The position numbers and the translations under genes are program-made. From Sphingomonas rosea (GTDB taxonomy: Bacteria; Pseudomonadota; Alphaproteobacteria; Sphingomonadales; Sphingomonadaceae): a stretch of 64,000 nucleotides of DNA. Numbering within the stretch: the stretch's first letter is position 1; every line of letters starts with the position of its first letter. Positions 48,843 to 57,206 of the stretch are shown here, one piece after another. The notes under the pieces are model-generated. The model was not told the DNA's origin and did no database searches. It saw only the letters and a program-made list of their open reading frames with translations. The stretch is taken from the NCBI RefSeq assembly GCF_039538065.1, contig NZ_BAABBR010000001.1, positions 186,001 through 250,000 on the forward strand, read 5' to 3'.

Positions 48843-49720
48843 GTTTTCGGCGGCGGCGGGGCCGATGGCCGCGTCGCCGCCTTATTCTCTCCGACGACGA
48901 AGAGCCGCTGGACGATCCGGGCCCGGGTTGCCGCACCACTCAAGCGGGCGGGATCGAACCAGTCGGCGATCTCGCAAGTGACATCCGGCATCGACGGCCA
49001 ATCGCCGGATGCCTTTGCGCACGTGGTGATCTTGCCACTTGCCGCAAGCTCGATCCGGTGGACGATGGAGCCGACGAGGCGGCCGTCGGACGGGAACGGG
49101 CGCTCCGGCTCCCCGTCGAGCAAACTCTCCATCGTCAGCCGTACCCGAACCGGAGTGCGGCCGGCCTTCCGCGCGGCCTCGCGCAGTGCGGACTGGAGCG
49201 GATTTCCGTCGAAGTCGCGGCACTCCTCGTCCGTCGTATCGCTGCGTTCGCCCGCAACCTCCTCGATGGTGTGGCAGTCGCTCGCCCGCGCGAACCTCGC
49301 GTTTGGCCCCGCCAGCGTCACCTCCAGGGTGCTGAAGCGGGCAATCCGCACGACCGGCAAGACCCAGCGAATGCGGCCGAAAAAGCTGTCGCGGGTCGGA
49401 TTCCCGAACTGATCGAGCGCCGGCGCGAACCGCGGCCGCGTCGTCATCAATCGGCAGGTGGCCTCGTCGAGGGTCGCCGATCCGCTCGACGCCACGATGG
49501 TGCAGCCGCCGACCCGGCCCTGCGGCGTGACCTCGAGCGTGAAGGCCACCGTCCCCTCTTCGCCGTTGCGAATGGCGTCGACCGGATAATCATCCTCGCT
49601 GAGATAGGCCGCGAGATTGGTCCCGGCCTTGGCCTTCGTGACGGCCGGAAAGAGTGGGGGCGGAAGCGGCGGCGGCGCGGTCGGTGTCGCTTGCAAGGCC
49701 AGAGCCAGCCACCAACTCAT
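48839..49720 (-). CDS. TonB-domain protein of unusual layout
   Basis: 293 residues. An N-terminal hydrophobic stretch (SWWLALALQATPTAPPPLPP) is short for a TonB anchor and reads more like a signal peptide. A TonB C-terminal domain follows at about 40-110 (YPVDAIRNGEEGTVAFTLEV, TLDEATCRLMTTRPRFAPAL). The C-terminal 170 residues are a second, unrecognised domain with cysteines (FARASDCHTIEEVAGERSDT, TTCAKASGDWPSMPDVTCEI). GGGGGAGG precedes the ATG. Partner ExbB/ExbD genes are not nearby. Confidence 0.7.
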   Translation of the reverse strand: MSWWLALALQATPTAPPPLPPPLFPAVTKAKAGTNLAAYLSEDDYPVDAIRNGEEGTVAFTLEVTPQGRVGGCTIVASSGSATLDEATCRLMTTRPRFAPALDQFGNPTRDSFFGRIRWVLPVVRIARFSTLEVTLAGPNARFARASDCHTIEEVAGERSDTTDEECRDFDGNPLQSALREAARKAGRTPVRVRLTMESLLDGEPERPFPSDGRLVGSIVHRIELAASGKITTCAKASGDWPSMPDVTCEIADWFDPARLSGAATRARIVQRLFVVGENKAATRPSAPPPPKT

Positions 49721-49786
49721 CGACGATCCTCCCCCGGTTGCAGCCGAGGCTAGACTGGCGTGTCCGGGGCTGTCGAGCCGTTGTCG

Positions 49787-50143
49787 CTATTTCTTCGCCG
49801 GATCGTGGCCCCAGTTCTTGAGGCTCGCTTCCCACTTGCTGCCGTCGGGATGCGCGGGCTTCTGCTTCATGTGGCGGTGCACGTAGCCCGTGACCTTTTT
49901 CATGTGCGCGAGGTCGTCGGCGTCGAGGTCGGCCTGCTTCTTGTGAAGGAGTTCGACGATCCGCTTGCCCGACTTGTGGCCGACGCTCTCGCCCGATCCC
50001 TTGCCGTCCTCGCCCTTCCAGCCGACCTCCTTGCTTTCGGGCGTGTCGAGCCATTTCTCGAGCTGCGCGGGGGTCATGTTCACCGCGTCCTTGAAGTCCT
50101 TGACGATGGTCTTGCGCTCGTCGGCGTCGATGGTGTCGGCCAA
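49787..50143 (-). CDS. DUF3140 family protein
   Basis: 118 residues from a TTG placed 7 bases after AAGGAG; the frame without this start extends into sequence with no similarity. The conserved parts are AVNMTPAQLEKWLDTPESKE, VGHKSGKRIVELLHKKQADL, DADDLAHMKKVTGYVHRHMK. This small helical family is frequent beside stress genes in alphaproteobacteria and actinobacteria. Upstream lies the terminator of the proposed non-coding RNA; a hairpin GCCGGT-AGGAG-ACCGGC sits in the 100-base leader. Confidence 0.85.
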   Translation of the reverse strand: MADTIDADERKTIVKDFKDAVNMTPAQLEKWLDTPESKEVGWKGEDGKGSGESVGHKSGKRIVELLHKKQADLDADDLAHMKKVTGYVHRHMKQKPAHPDGSKWEASLKNWGHDPAKK

Positions 50144-50239
50144 GATCTGTCTCCTTTGGCCGGTCAACGAGCGAAGGGGCGCCGGTCTCCTACCGGCTTT
50201 GGGGCAAGGTTCTCGTGGGTGGCGCGGCGGGCCCGAACG

Positions 50240-50990
50240 AGAAATGGGGCCCGGCATTGCTGCCGAGCCCCACTGCGCCGAGACAGGTTAGCGGGTGTTC
50301 GATCCGTCCGAGAATGCCGCCTCCGAAGAAGCAGAGCTCTCATCCATCGCGATCCTCGCACGCCTTCTCAGGCGTCGCGCCGGTCCCAGTCGGCTGTCCG
50401 GTCACCCGAACTCTTCCCCGGAGCTTCCGCTGTTCCAGGCCTTGCGGCCCTTCCGGCGTCCATCCGGCTCTGCCCCGCCTCCAGGCTTCCGCGCCGCCGG
50501 TCCGAAGACCCTTGGCAAAGCTGCCTTTCCTCGCGGCGGTCCCGATCCATCCTGTCGCTTGCCGCGACCTCTTCCTTGCGGAAGCGTCCACTTCAACCGA
50601 CCGTCCGGTCCGACACCTGCCTCCCGCATCCTGCCCGGTTGCCCGGGCTGACCTCGGTCGGCCACCACACTGTCCGTTCGCGGCCCTTCTTGGGACCTTC
50701 GTCTCTCGCGCTGCCCTGACCTGCTCTTTCGAGCCTGCCTGGCCTGCGGCGGTGAGACGAACATCTCTTCCGGCGCCTCTTGCCGGCTTCGCTCCGGAGA
50801 TCCTCCGTTCGGTCCGACCGGGCGTCCTGGGGAAGCCCAATGTTCTCGAAGCGAATTCCACTCCATCGCCTTGCCGGCGGAGATCGGAGTTTTCCGTCTA
50901 CCCTTGCCGCTGGGCCCTTGCGGACCTTCCCGGAAGGAGAGGCCGTTGCCCCCCGATCACCTGATGAAGATGACTCCGAATCCGATTCGC
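50240..50990 (-). ncRNA. Candidate large structured non-coding RNA, about 750 nt
   Basis: The 966-bp gap between the DUF3140 and uvrD genes has no convincing protein gene: all three minus-strand frames are open in stretches but give Arg/Gly-rich, family-less products. The minus strand is purine-rich and forms many short perfect hairpins closed by GNRA tetraloops: GGCC-GCAA-GGCC (50449-50438), CTTCC-GCAA-GGAAG (50584-50571), GCCCGG-GCAA-CCGGGC (50648-50633), GGTCC-GCAA-GGGCC (50926-50913), TCGC-GGCAA-GCGA (50567-50555) and GCTC-GAAA-GAGC (50734-50723). It ends in a strong terminator hairpin and starts after a plausible promoter. No match to RNase P, tmRNA or 6S is evident. 5' end estimated from the promoter. 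Confidence 0.55.
50245..50272 (-). terminator. Terminator hairpin of the candidate non-coding RNA
   Basis: On the minus strand TGGGGCTCGGCA and TGCCGGGCCCCA pair over 12 positions (one T-G) around a GCAA loop, followed by TTTCTCGTT. Long stem but short U tract. Confidence 0.65.
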
Positions 50991-50994
50991 GCAA

Positions 50995-51026
50995 AGCATA
51001 ATCGGCAGGGCCAAGCCTGTGGATAA
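50995..51026 (-). promoter_or_regulatory. Candidate promoter overlapping a perfect DnaA box
   Basis: Minus-strand TCCACA and TATGCT with 17 bases between (four of six matches to each sigma70 hexamer). The -35 lies inside TTATCCACA (51026-51018), an exact DnaA-box consensus. It faces the candidate structured RNA. Confidence 0.4.
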
Positions 51027-51037
51027 CGGGGAAATCG

Positions 51038-51054
51038 GGTGCAATCGTTGCACC
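51038..51054. promoter_or_regulatory. Perfect palindrome GGTGCAA-TCG-TTGCACC
   Basis: A 7-bp perfect inverted repeat with a 3-base centre, in the divergent interval between the candidate RNA promoter and the uvrD start. It is a candidate operator for a dimeric regulator; none is identified. Confidence 0.45.
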
Positions 51055-51109
51055 TCTGTCCCCACCCCGCCTGTTGCCGTTCCGTTCTCCTCGCCCTACC
51101 TGTCACCAA

Positions 51110-53428
51110 GTGCCCGAATCCGCAGCCCTTTCGCCCGAGCCGGCCTATCTTGGCGGCCTCAACGCGCCCCAGCGCGATGCCGTCCTCACGACCGAGGGCC
51201 CGGTCCTCGTCCTCGCCGGCGCCGGCACGGGCAAGACCGCCGCGCTGACCGCGCGACTCGCGCACCTCGTCGCAACTCGTCGCGCTTGGCCGAGCGAGAT
51301 CCTCGCGGTCACCTTCACCAACAAGGCCGCGCGCGAGATGCGCGAGCGGGTCGCCCGGATCAGTGGCGGCGCGATCGAGGGCATGCCGTGGCTTGGCACC
51401 TTTCACTCGATCGCCGCCAAGATGCTCCGGATCCACGCCGAGCTCGCCGGGCTGCAGTCGAACTTCACCATCCTCGACACCGACGACCAGTTGCGGCTGC
51501 TGAAACAGCTCATCGTCGCCGCCGAGATCGACGAAAAGCGCTGGCCCGCCCGCCAGCTCGCCGGCTGCATCGACCGGTGGAAGAACAAGGGACTGACCCC
51601 CGACCAGGTCGATGCGGGCGAGTCGGAGGCCTATGCCAACGGTCGCGGGGGCGAGCTCTACGACCAGTATCAGAAGCGACTGCTGACACTGAACGCCTGC
51701 GACTTCGGCGACCTCCTGCTCCACATGCTCGTCATCTTCCGCACCCACGACGACGTGCTCGAGCGCTACCGGACCCGCTTCAAATATCTGCTGGTCGACG
51801 AATATCAGGATACCAATGCCGTCCAGTACGAGTGGCTGAAGCTGCTCGCCGAGCCGCGCCGCAACATCTGCTGCGTGGGCGACGACGATCAGTCGATCTA
51901 TTCGTGGCGCGGGGCCGAAGTCGCCAACATCCTGCGCTTCGAACGCGAGTTTCCCGGCGCGGCCGTGATCCGGCTCGAGCAGAATTATCGCTCGACCCCG
52001 CACATCCTCGGCGCTGCCTCGGGCCTCATCGCCAACAATTCGGGCCGCCTCGGCAAGGAATTGTGGACCGAGGTCGACGCGGGCGAGAAGGTCAAGGTGA
52101 TCGGCGTCTGGGACGGCCCCGAGGAAGCGCGGCGGGTCGGCGAGGAAGTCGAAAGCCACCAGATCCGTGGCGGCAAGCTCGCCGATGTCGCGATCCTCGT
52201 GCGCGCCCAGTTCCAGACACGCGAGTTCGAAGAGCGCTTCATCGCGATCGGCCTCCCCTACCAGATCGTCGGCGGGTTCCGCTTCTACGAGCGGGCCGAA
52301 ATCCGCGACGCGCTCGCCTACCTTCGCCTCGTCCAGTCGCCGTCGGACGACCTCGCCTTCGAGCGGATCGTCAACACGCCCAAGCGTGGACTCGGCGACA
52401 AGGCGGTCGCGAATATCCATCGTTATGCCCGTGCCTCTGGCCAGCCGCTGCTTCTTGCCGCCGCGCAGATGCTCGACTCGGACGAACTGACCCCGCAGGC
52501 CAAGCGAAGCCTCGGCCGCTTCGTCGGGGACTTCGCCCGCTGGCGGCAGATGCATCTCGCGGCGGCCGACCAGCTGAAAAGCCCGCACGAGCCGCCGGCG
52601 CATGCCGAACTGGCGCGGCTGTTGCTCGACGAATCCGGCTACACCGCCATGCTCCAGACCGAGCGGACGGCCGAGGCCTCGGGCCGGCTCGAGAACCTCG
52701 CCGAATTGACGCGCGCGATGGAGGAATATGAGAACCTCGGCGCGTTCCTCGAGCATGTCAGCCTCGTCATGGACAATGACGCCGACAAGGGCGGCGACAA
52801 GGTCACGATCATGACCATCCATGCCGCCAAGGGGCTCGAATTCCCGGTCGTCTATCTCGCCGGCTGGGAGGAAGGCGTGTTCCCCTCGCAGCGTGCGATC
52901 GACGAAGGCGGCACCGCCAGCCTCGAAGAAGAGCGTCGCCTCGCTTACGTCGCGATCACCCGGGCGCGCGAGAAGGCGACCATCATCCACGCCGCCAATC
53001 GCCGGATCTACGGCCAGTGGACCTCGTCCATCCCCTCGCGCTTCGTCGGCGAGCTGCCCAAGGAGCATATCGAGGAAGAGACGACCATGAGCGGCGGCGA
53101 GTCGCTATGGCGCGCGCAGTGGAGCGAGCAGGGCGACCCCTTCGCCCATGTCGCCGCGCAACGCCCCGACCGGATCGGCACGCGTGGGCCGGGATGGGGC
53201 CGCGCCGCGCAGGCCTTCACGCCCGCCCCGCAGCGCGTCGTCGAGGCCCGTGCCTCGGCGGTCAGCCTCGGCAACAAGGGCCGCGACGACCTCAGCCAGG
53301 GCCAGCGCGTGTTCCACGGCAAGTTCGGCTACGGGACCATTGCGCTGATCGAGGGCAACAAGCTCGAGATCGATTTCGAGCATGCCGGCCGCAAGCGCGT
53401 CCTCGACAGCTTCGTCAGCCTTCCCTGA
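51110..53428 (+). CDS. uvrD: UvrD/PcrA-type superfamily 1 DNA helicase
   Basis: 772 residues from a GTG (VPESAALSPEPAYLGGLNAP); an ATG 36 bases upstream adds unrelated sequence. Helicase motifs in order: Q-motif LNAPQRDAV, I LVLAGAGTGKTAAL, Ia AVTFTNKAAREM, Ib GTFHSIAAKML, II LLVDEYQDTNAVQYEW, III CVGDDDQSIYSWRGA, IV RLEQNYRST, V TIHAAKGLEFPVVYLAGWE, VI ERRLAYVAITRAREK. The C-terminus (GQRVFHGKFGYGTIALIEGN) is the Tudor-like domain of UvrD that binds RNA polymerase. It works in nucleotide excision and mismatch repair. The immediate upstream region holds no clear LexA box. Confidence 0.95.
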   Translation: MPESAALSPEPAYLGGLNAPQRDAVLTTEGPVLVLAGAGTGKTAALTARLAHLVATRRAWPSEILAVTFTNKAAREMRERVARISGGAIEGMPWLGTFHSIAAKMLRIHAELAGLQSNFTILDTDDQLRLLKQLIVAAEIDEKRWPARQLAGCIDRWKNKGLTPDQVDAGESEAYANGRGGELYDQYQKRLLTLNACDFGDLLLHMLVIFRTHDDVLERYRTRFKYLLVDEYQDTNAVQYEWLKLLAEPRRNICCVGDDDQSIYSWRGAEVANILRFEREFPGAAVIRLEQNYRSTPHILGAASGLIANNSGRLGKELWTEVDAGEKVKVIGVWDGPEEARRVGEEVESHQIRGGKLADVAILVRAQFQTREFEERFIAIGLPYQIVGGFRFYERAEIRDALAYLRLVQSPSDDLAFERIVNTPKRGLGDKAVANIHRYARASGQPLLLAAAQMLDSDELTPQAKRSLGRFVGDFARWRQMHLAAADQLKSPHEPPAHAELARLLLDESGYTAMLQTERTAEASGRLENLAELTRAMEEYENLGAFLEHVSLVMDNDADKGGDKVTIMTIHAAKGLEFPVVYLAGWEEGVFPSQRAIDEGGTASLEEERRLAYVAITRAREKATIIHAANRRIYGQWTSSIPSRFVGELPKEHIEEETTMSGGESLWRAQWSEQGDPFAHVAAQRPDRIGTRGPGWGRAAQAFTPAPQRVVEARASAVSLGNKGRDDLSQGQRVFHGKFGYGTIALIEGNKLEIDFEHAGRKRVLDSFVSLP

Positions 53429-53431
53429 AGC

Positions 53432-55102
53432 CTAGCGGCGCGGCGGGCGCGGGCCCCGCGGTGTACGGGGTCGCGGCGGACCGCCACCGGCGGCGTGATG
53501 GTCGTCGGGGCTCGAACTGGGTTCGACCATGATGCCATCCTGGGCCATGGCCGGGCTGTTGCGGCGAAGCGCCTTGACGAAGTTCGGCATCGCCCGCGGG
53601 CTGACCTCGAAATAGCTGTGCGTCGCCGCGACCTTGATCGCACCGATCTCGCTTCGACCGACGTGGCCGATCCGGCAGATGAGCGGAAGCAGCCACTTGG
53701 GGTCGCCGCCCTGCTGGCGGCCGGCGTTGATCCGGAACCAGCCGGCGCCTTCGAACCCGCCATGCTGCGGCCGGCTGTCGTCTCCGGCCGGACCGTCGAG
53801 GAGATCCTCGGGCGCGGGCAGGTCGGCGGCAAGCGCCCGGACGAGCGCCGCGGCGACACCGTCGGGGCCGAGTTCCTCGAGCAGCTGCTTGGCAAGCGCC
53901 TGGTCGGCTTCCTCGGCCTCGACCGGCTCGCGCAGCTTCTCGAGCAGGCGGGTGCGGTCGCGCTCGCGGATTTCGTCGGCGGTGGGGACGTTGGTCCATT
54001 CGACCGGGATCCGGGCGAGGCGCAGCATGCCCTCGATCCGGCGGCGGCGCATGTTGGGGACAATCAGCACCGCAATGCCCTTGCGACCCGCGCGGCCGGT
54101 GCGGCCCGAGCGGTGCTGCAGCGCCTCGGCGTCGCGCGGCAATTCGACGTGGATGACGAGGCTGACCGAGGGGAGGTCGATCCCGCGCGCGGCGACGTCG
54201 GTCGCGACGAGGACCCGGGCACGGCCGTCACGCAGTGCCTGAAGCGCGCGATTTCGGTCGGCCTGGCTATGCTCGCCCGACAGCGACACCGCCTCGAAGC
54301 CGCGCTCGGCGAGGCTCCCGTGGAGCCGGCGGACGGCCTCGCGGGTCGCGCAGAACAGGATCGCGGTCTCGGCTTCGTGGAAGCGGAGCAGGTTGACGAC
54401 CGCATGCTCGATGTCGGTCGGACGGACAGTCACGGCCTGATAGGCGATGTCGCCATGGCCCGCGTCCTTGCCGAGCGTCTCGATGCGCAGCGCATCCTTC
54501 TGGTAGCGCTTGGCAAGCGCGACGATCGGGCGCGGCATGGTTGCCGAGAAGAGCAGGGTCCGGCGCTCCGCCGGTGCACCGTCGAGGATTTCCTCGAGTT
54601 CCTCGCGGAAACCCATGTCGAGCATCTCGTCGGCTTCGTCGAGGACGACCACGCGCATCGAGGACAGATCGAGCGCGCCGCGTTCGAGATGGTCGCGGAG
54701 GCGGCCGGGGGTGCCGACCACGATATGCGCGCCGCCCTGAAGCGCGCGGCGCTCCTTGATCGGATCCATGCCGCCGACACAGGTGACGACCCTGCCCTGC
54801 GCCTCGGCGTACAGCCACGAGAGCTCGGCCGAGACCTGCAGCGCAAGTTCGCGAGTGGGCGCAATGACCAGCGCCAAAGGCGCGGTCGCGAAGGGGAGGC
54901 GCTCGCCGCCCTCTTCGAGCAGTTCGGCCGCCATGGCGAGGCCGAAGGCGACGGTCTTGCCCGAACCGGTCCGGGCGGAAACGATGAGATCGCGGCCCGC
55001 GACCTCGGGATTGGAGGCGGCGGACTGGACTTCGGTCAGCGTGTCATAGCCGCGCGCGTCGAGCGCCCGGCCGAGCGCCGCGGGGAGTTGATGATGAGGC
55101 AT
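53432..55102 (-). CDS. DEAD-box RNA helicase (DeaD/CsdA-like)
   Basis: 556 residues. Motifs: Q (ALDARGYDTLTEVQSAA), I SARTGSGKT near 45, Ia PTRELALQVS, Ib GTPGRLRDH, II VLDEADEMLDMGF, III FSATMP, IV TAILFCATREAVRRL, V VLVATDVAARGIDLPSVSLV, VI HRSGRTGRAGRKG. A C-terminal DbpA-type RNA-binding domain begins near 465 (GGFEGAGWFRINAGRQQGGD, PKWLLPLICRIGHVGRSEIG). The last 30 residues are Arg/Pro/Gly-rich. It likely assists ribosome assembly and mRNA decay. The stop is 3 bases from the convergent uvrD stop. Confidence 0.93.
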   Translation of the reverse strand: MPHHQLPAALGRALDARGYDTLTEVQSAASNPEVAGRDLIVSARTGSGKTVAFGLAMAAELLEEGGERLPFATAPLALVIAPTRELALQVSAELSWLYAEAQGRVVTCVGGMDPIKERRALQGGAHIVVGTPGRLRDHLERGALDLSSMRVVVLDEADEMLDMGFREELEEILDGAPAERRTLLFSATMPRPIVALAKRYQKDALRIETLGKDAGHGDIAYQAVTVRPTDIEHAVVNLLRFHEAETAILFCATREAVRRLHGSLAERGFEAVSLSGEHSQADRNRALQALRDGRARVLVATDVAARGIDLPSVSLVIHVELPRDAEALQHRSGRTGRAGRKGIAVLIVPNMRRRRIEGMLRLARIPVEWTNVPTADEIRERDRTRLLEKLREPVEAEEADQALAKQLLEELGPDGVAAALVRALAADLPAPEDLLDGPAGDDSRPQHGGFEGAGWFRINAGRQQGGDPKWLLPLICRIGHVGRSEIGAIKVAATHSYFEVSPRAMPNFVKALRRNSPAMAQDGIMVEPSSSPDDHHAAGGGPPRPRTPRGPRPPRR

Positions 55103-55141
55103 AAGGCGGCCCCTTAGAGGTTAATGCGTCGAAACTCCACC

Positions 55142-55166
55142 GGAACCGTGTCGGCCATCGAACGCT
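55142..55166 (+). promoter_or_regulatory. EcfG-like promoter GGAAC-N16-CGCT
   Basis: Exact GGAAC and a one-mismatch -10 (CGCT for CGTT) at a 16-base spacing, 30 bases before the glutaredoxin start codon. Confidence 0.4.
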
Positions 55167-55195
55167 GTCGGGAGCGAGACAAAGGAGCCCCCCAA

Positions 55196-55438
55196 ATGCC
55201 GCACGCCCAGATTACCCGCATGGTCCTGCCGGAGCACGAATGCCCGTTCGGCCGCCGCGCCCTCGAACTCTTGAACGAGAATGGCTTCGAGGTCGAGGAG
55301 CGCCAGCTCACCAGCCGCGAGGAAACCGACCAGTTCAAGGCCGAGCACGGTCTCAGCACCACCCCGCTGATCGTCATCGACGGCGAGACCATCGGCGGTT
55401 GCAGCGACCTCGAGAAATTCCTCTCGGCGCACGTTTGA
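55196..55438 (+). CDS. Glutaredoxin-domain protein
   Basis: 80 residues from the ATG after AAAGGAG. Thioredoxin-fold with the active site CPFG (Cys16 in HECPFGRRALELLNENGFEV), the cis-Pro block TTPLIVIDGETIGGCSDLEKF and GSH-site GGCSDLE. The second active-site Cys is replaced by Gly, so it is a monothiol-type glutaredoxin, or a GrxC-like oxidoreductase of the NrdH/YruB group. The EcfG-like promoter upstream suggests stress induction. Confidence 0.85.
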   Translation: MPHAQITRMVLPEHECPFGRRALELLNENGFEVEERQLTSREETDQFKAEHGLSTTPLIVIDGETIGGCSDLEKFLSAHV

Positions 55439-55469
55439 GCCGACAGGGAGCCGCGGCGGCAGCGGAACG

Positions 55470-56810
55470 CTAGCGCGAATCCCCGTTGCCGTTCGCCGCG
55501 GTCTCCTCGACTTCGGCCGGCCCGGCGCCGCCCTTGTCGAGCTCCATCCAGTCGCGGAATTCGAGACCGTAGAGCATGTCCATGACCTCGAATTCGAGTC
55601 CGCCGGGCTGGCTCGTATTGCTGTTCCACAGCGCGACCACGCCGCTCTTGAGCTTGGGATCGAACAGGATCAGCGACCGGTAGCCCGCGACCCCGCCGCG
55701 GTGCCCGACGATCTGGTGGCCGGCATAATCATAGGACCGCCAGCCAAGGCCATACCAGGCGTCGCCCAGCCGCTCGAGGAACTTGCGCATCCGGCCGCGC
55801 TCACCCGGGGTCTTCACCAGCCGCGAATGAACCGTGTCGAGCACGCGCTGGTCGAGCACGCGCGGCATGCCCCCCATCTGCGCGATCATCCACAAGGTCA
55901 TGTCCTTGATGTCGCTGTTGACGCCGCCCGCCGCCGGCACGTCGTAATAAGGTTCGAGCACTTCGAGCGGCCGCCGCCCGACACTGTGCGGGCGCGCCCA
56001 GCTCTTCGCGGTGACGAGGCCTTCGCGGGTCAGCGACCCGCTCGCCATGCCGAGCGGCGAGAAGAGCTGCTGGACAACCGCCTGCTGGTAGCTTTCGCCG
56101 GTCGCCCGCGCGACCATCTCGCTCGCGCTGTCATAGGCGATGTTCTGGTAGGACCAGCAGGTGCCGGGCTGGCAGATGCTGTTGAGCGTCGCCAGTTCGG
56201 CGCGCAGCCGCTGCGGCGACTGGCCTTCCTCGAGCTTGTTGTCGAGCGCGTTCTTGTAAAGGCCGAGCCGGTGGCTGAGGGCGTCTGCCACCGTTGCCCG
56301 ATATTCGTTGCCGCCGGGCAGCTTCAGCCCGGGGGCGAAGTTGGCGACCGGCGCATTGAGGTTGATCTTGCCCTGCTCGGCGAGCTTGGCGACCATGGTC
56401 GCGGCCACGCCCTTGCTGACCGACGCCCACCGGAAGACCGTTTCAGGCGTCACCTTCTCGCCCGACCCGGCGAGCGTCTCGCCGTAGCCCGACAGGAAGG
56501 TGATCTTGCCGTTCTCGACGATCCCGACCGCCATCCCGACCATCGTCGGCTTGGCCACCATGCGCTTCAGCCGCGCGTCGAGCCGGGCATAGTCGATCCG
56601 CTGCCGCGCGGTCGGCTGGACCTTGGCGAGCAGCAGGCTCGCCGCCCGCGTGTCCGCGAGCGCGTTGCCGCCGCTGTCGCTGTCCTCGACGGGCGCGACC
56701 ACCCGGATGCTGGCCAGCGCGCCGGCCATCAACAGCACGGCCCCGGCGCCGGCGATGACGCTTTTCTTCAGTGACTTGTCCTCCCCGCCCGCCGCCTGAA
56801 ACAAGCGCAT
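55470..56810 (-). CDS. Secreted serine beta-lactamase-like hydrolase
   Basis: 446 residues. An N-terminal hydrophobic segment (SVIAGAGAVLLMAGALASI) anchors or exports it. The catalytic motif SVSK (in FRWASVSKGVAATMV), YQN (in CWSYQNIAYDSASEM) and HRGG (in IVGHRGGVAGYRSLILFD) are the class C/esterase/D-peptidase signature. These proteins act as esterases or peptidases rather than as antibiotic resistance enzymes. The start is the ATG; a CTG 13 codons later follows GGGAGG at better spacing and could be the true start. Confidence 0.85.
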   Translation of the reverse strand: MRLFQAAGGEDKSLKKSVIAGAGAVLLMAGALASIRVVAPVEDSDSGGNALADTRAASLLLAKVQPTARQRIDYARLDARLKRMVAKPTMVGMAVGIVENGKITFLSGYGETLAGSGEKVTPETVFRWASVSKGVAATMVAKLAEQGKINLNAPVANFAPGLKLPGGNEYRATVADALSHRLGLYKNALDNKLEEGQSPQRLRAELATLNSICQPGTCWSYQNIAYDSASEMVARATGESYQQAVVQQLFSPLGMASGSLTREGLVTAKSWARPHSVGRRPLEVLEPYYDVPAAGGVNSDIKDMTLWMIAQMGGMPRVLDQRVLDTVHSRLVKTPGERGRMRKFLERLGDAWYGLGWRSYDYAGHQIVGHRGGVAGYRSLILFDPKLKSGVVALWNSNTSQPGGLEFEVMDMLYGLEFRDWMELDKGGAGPAEVEETAANGNGDSR

Positions 56811-56918
56811 CGTGGGCTCAACCGCCCCTTATCGGCGGGTGCGGCAGGACGATAGGTTGCAGCGACGAACGCATCGCCGGCTGGCCTTGGTCGGTCGCTG
56901 GCCTTAAGGAAGCGGCCC

Positions 56919-57206
56919 ATGCAGTTCCTCCGAACGCTTTTCTGGGTGATCCTCGCGGTGTTCGTGGCGATCATCGCGCGCAACAACTGGTCGGACGTCA
57001 CGGTCAACCTGTGGGGCAGCCTGCAGGCCGATATCAAGCTGCCGGTGCTGGTCCTGCTGGCCGCCTTCCTCGGCTTCCTTCCGACTTTCCTGTGGCTTCG
57101 CGCGCGACTGTGGTCGCTCAATCGCCGGCTCGCGCTCGCCAATCCGCCGGCGCCTCCGGCCGCCGAGCCGCTACCCGCCACGCCCGATCCGGAGGCTCTG
57201 CCATGA
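56919..57206 (+). CDS. lapA: LapA-domain membrane protein
   Basis: 95 residues with two transmembrane helices (FLRTLFWVILAVFVAIIARN; LPVLVLLAAFLGFLPTFLWL) and the LapA motif NLWGSLQADIKLPV between them. A Pro/Ala-rich C-terminal tail follows. LapA-type proteins take part in lipopolysaccharide assembly quality control, although alphaproteobacterial versions are less studied. It overlaps pyrF by 4 bp (ATGA), the first gene of the pyrF-accD-folC operon. Confidence 0.85.
   Translation: MQFLRTLFWVILAVFVAIIARNNWSDVTVNLWGSLQADIKLPVLVLLAAFLGFLPTFLWLRARLWSLNRRLALANPPAPPAAEPLPATPDPEALP

Noticed and set aside
50240..50990. RNase P RNA, 6S RNA, signal recognition particle RNA or group II intron as identity of the candidate RNA
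   Set aside because: The conserved RNase P core, the 6S open-bubble size, the SRP tetraloop domain and intron boundary sequences are not seen.
50164..50994. Several overlapping frames of 60-173 codons on both strands in the uvrD upstream gap
   Set aside because: All are Arg/Gly/Pro/Ser-rich without a fold or family, and different frames are open over the same bases. Hairpin density supports RNA instead. A short minus-strand end (MDESSASSEAAFSDGSNTR) just before the terminator was considered as a small gene but has no ribosome site.
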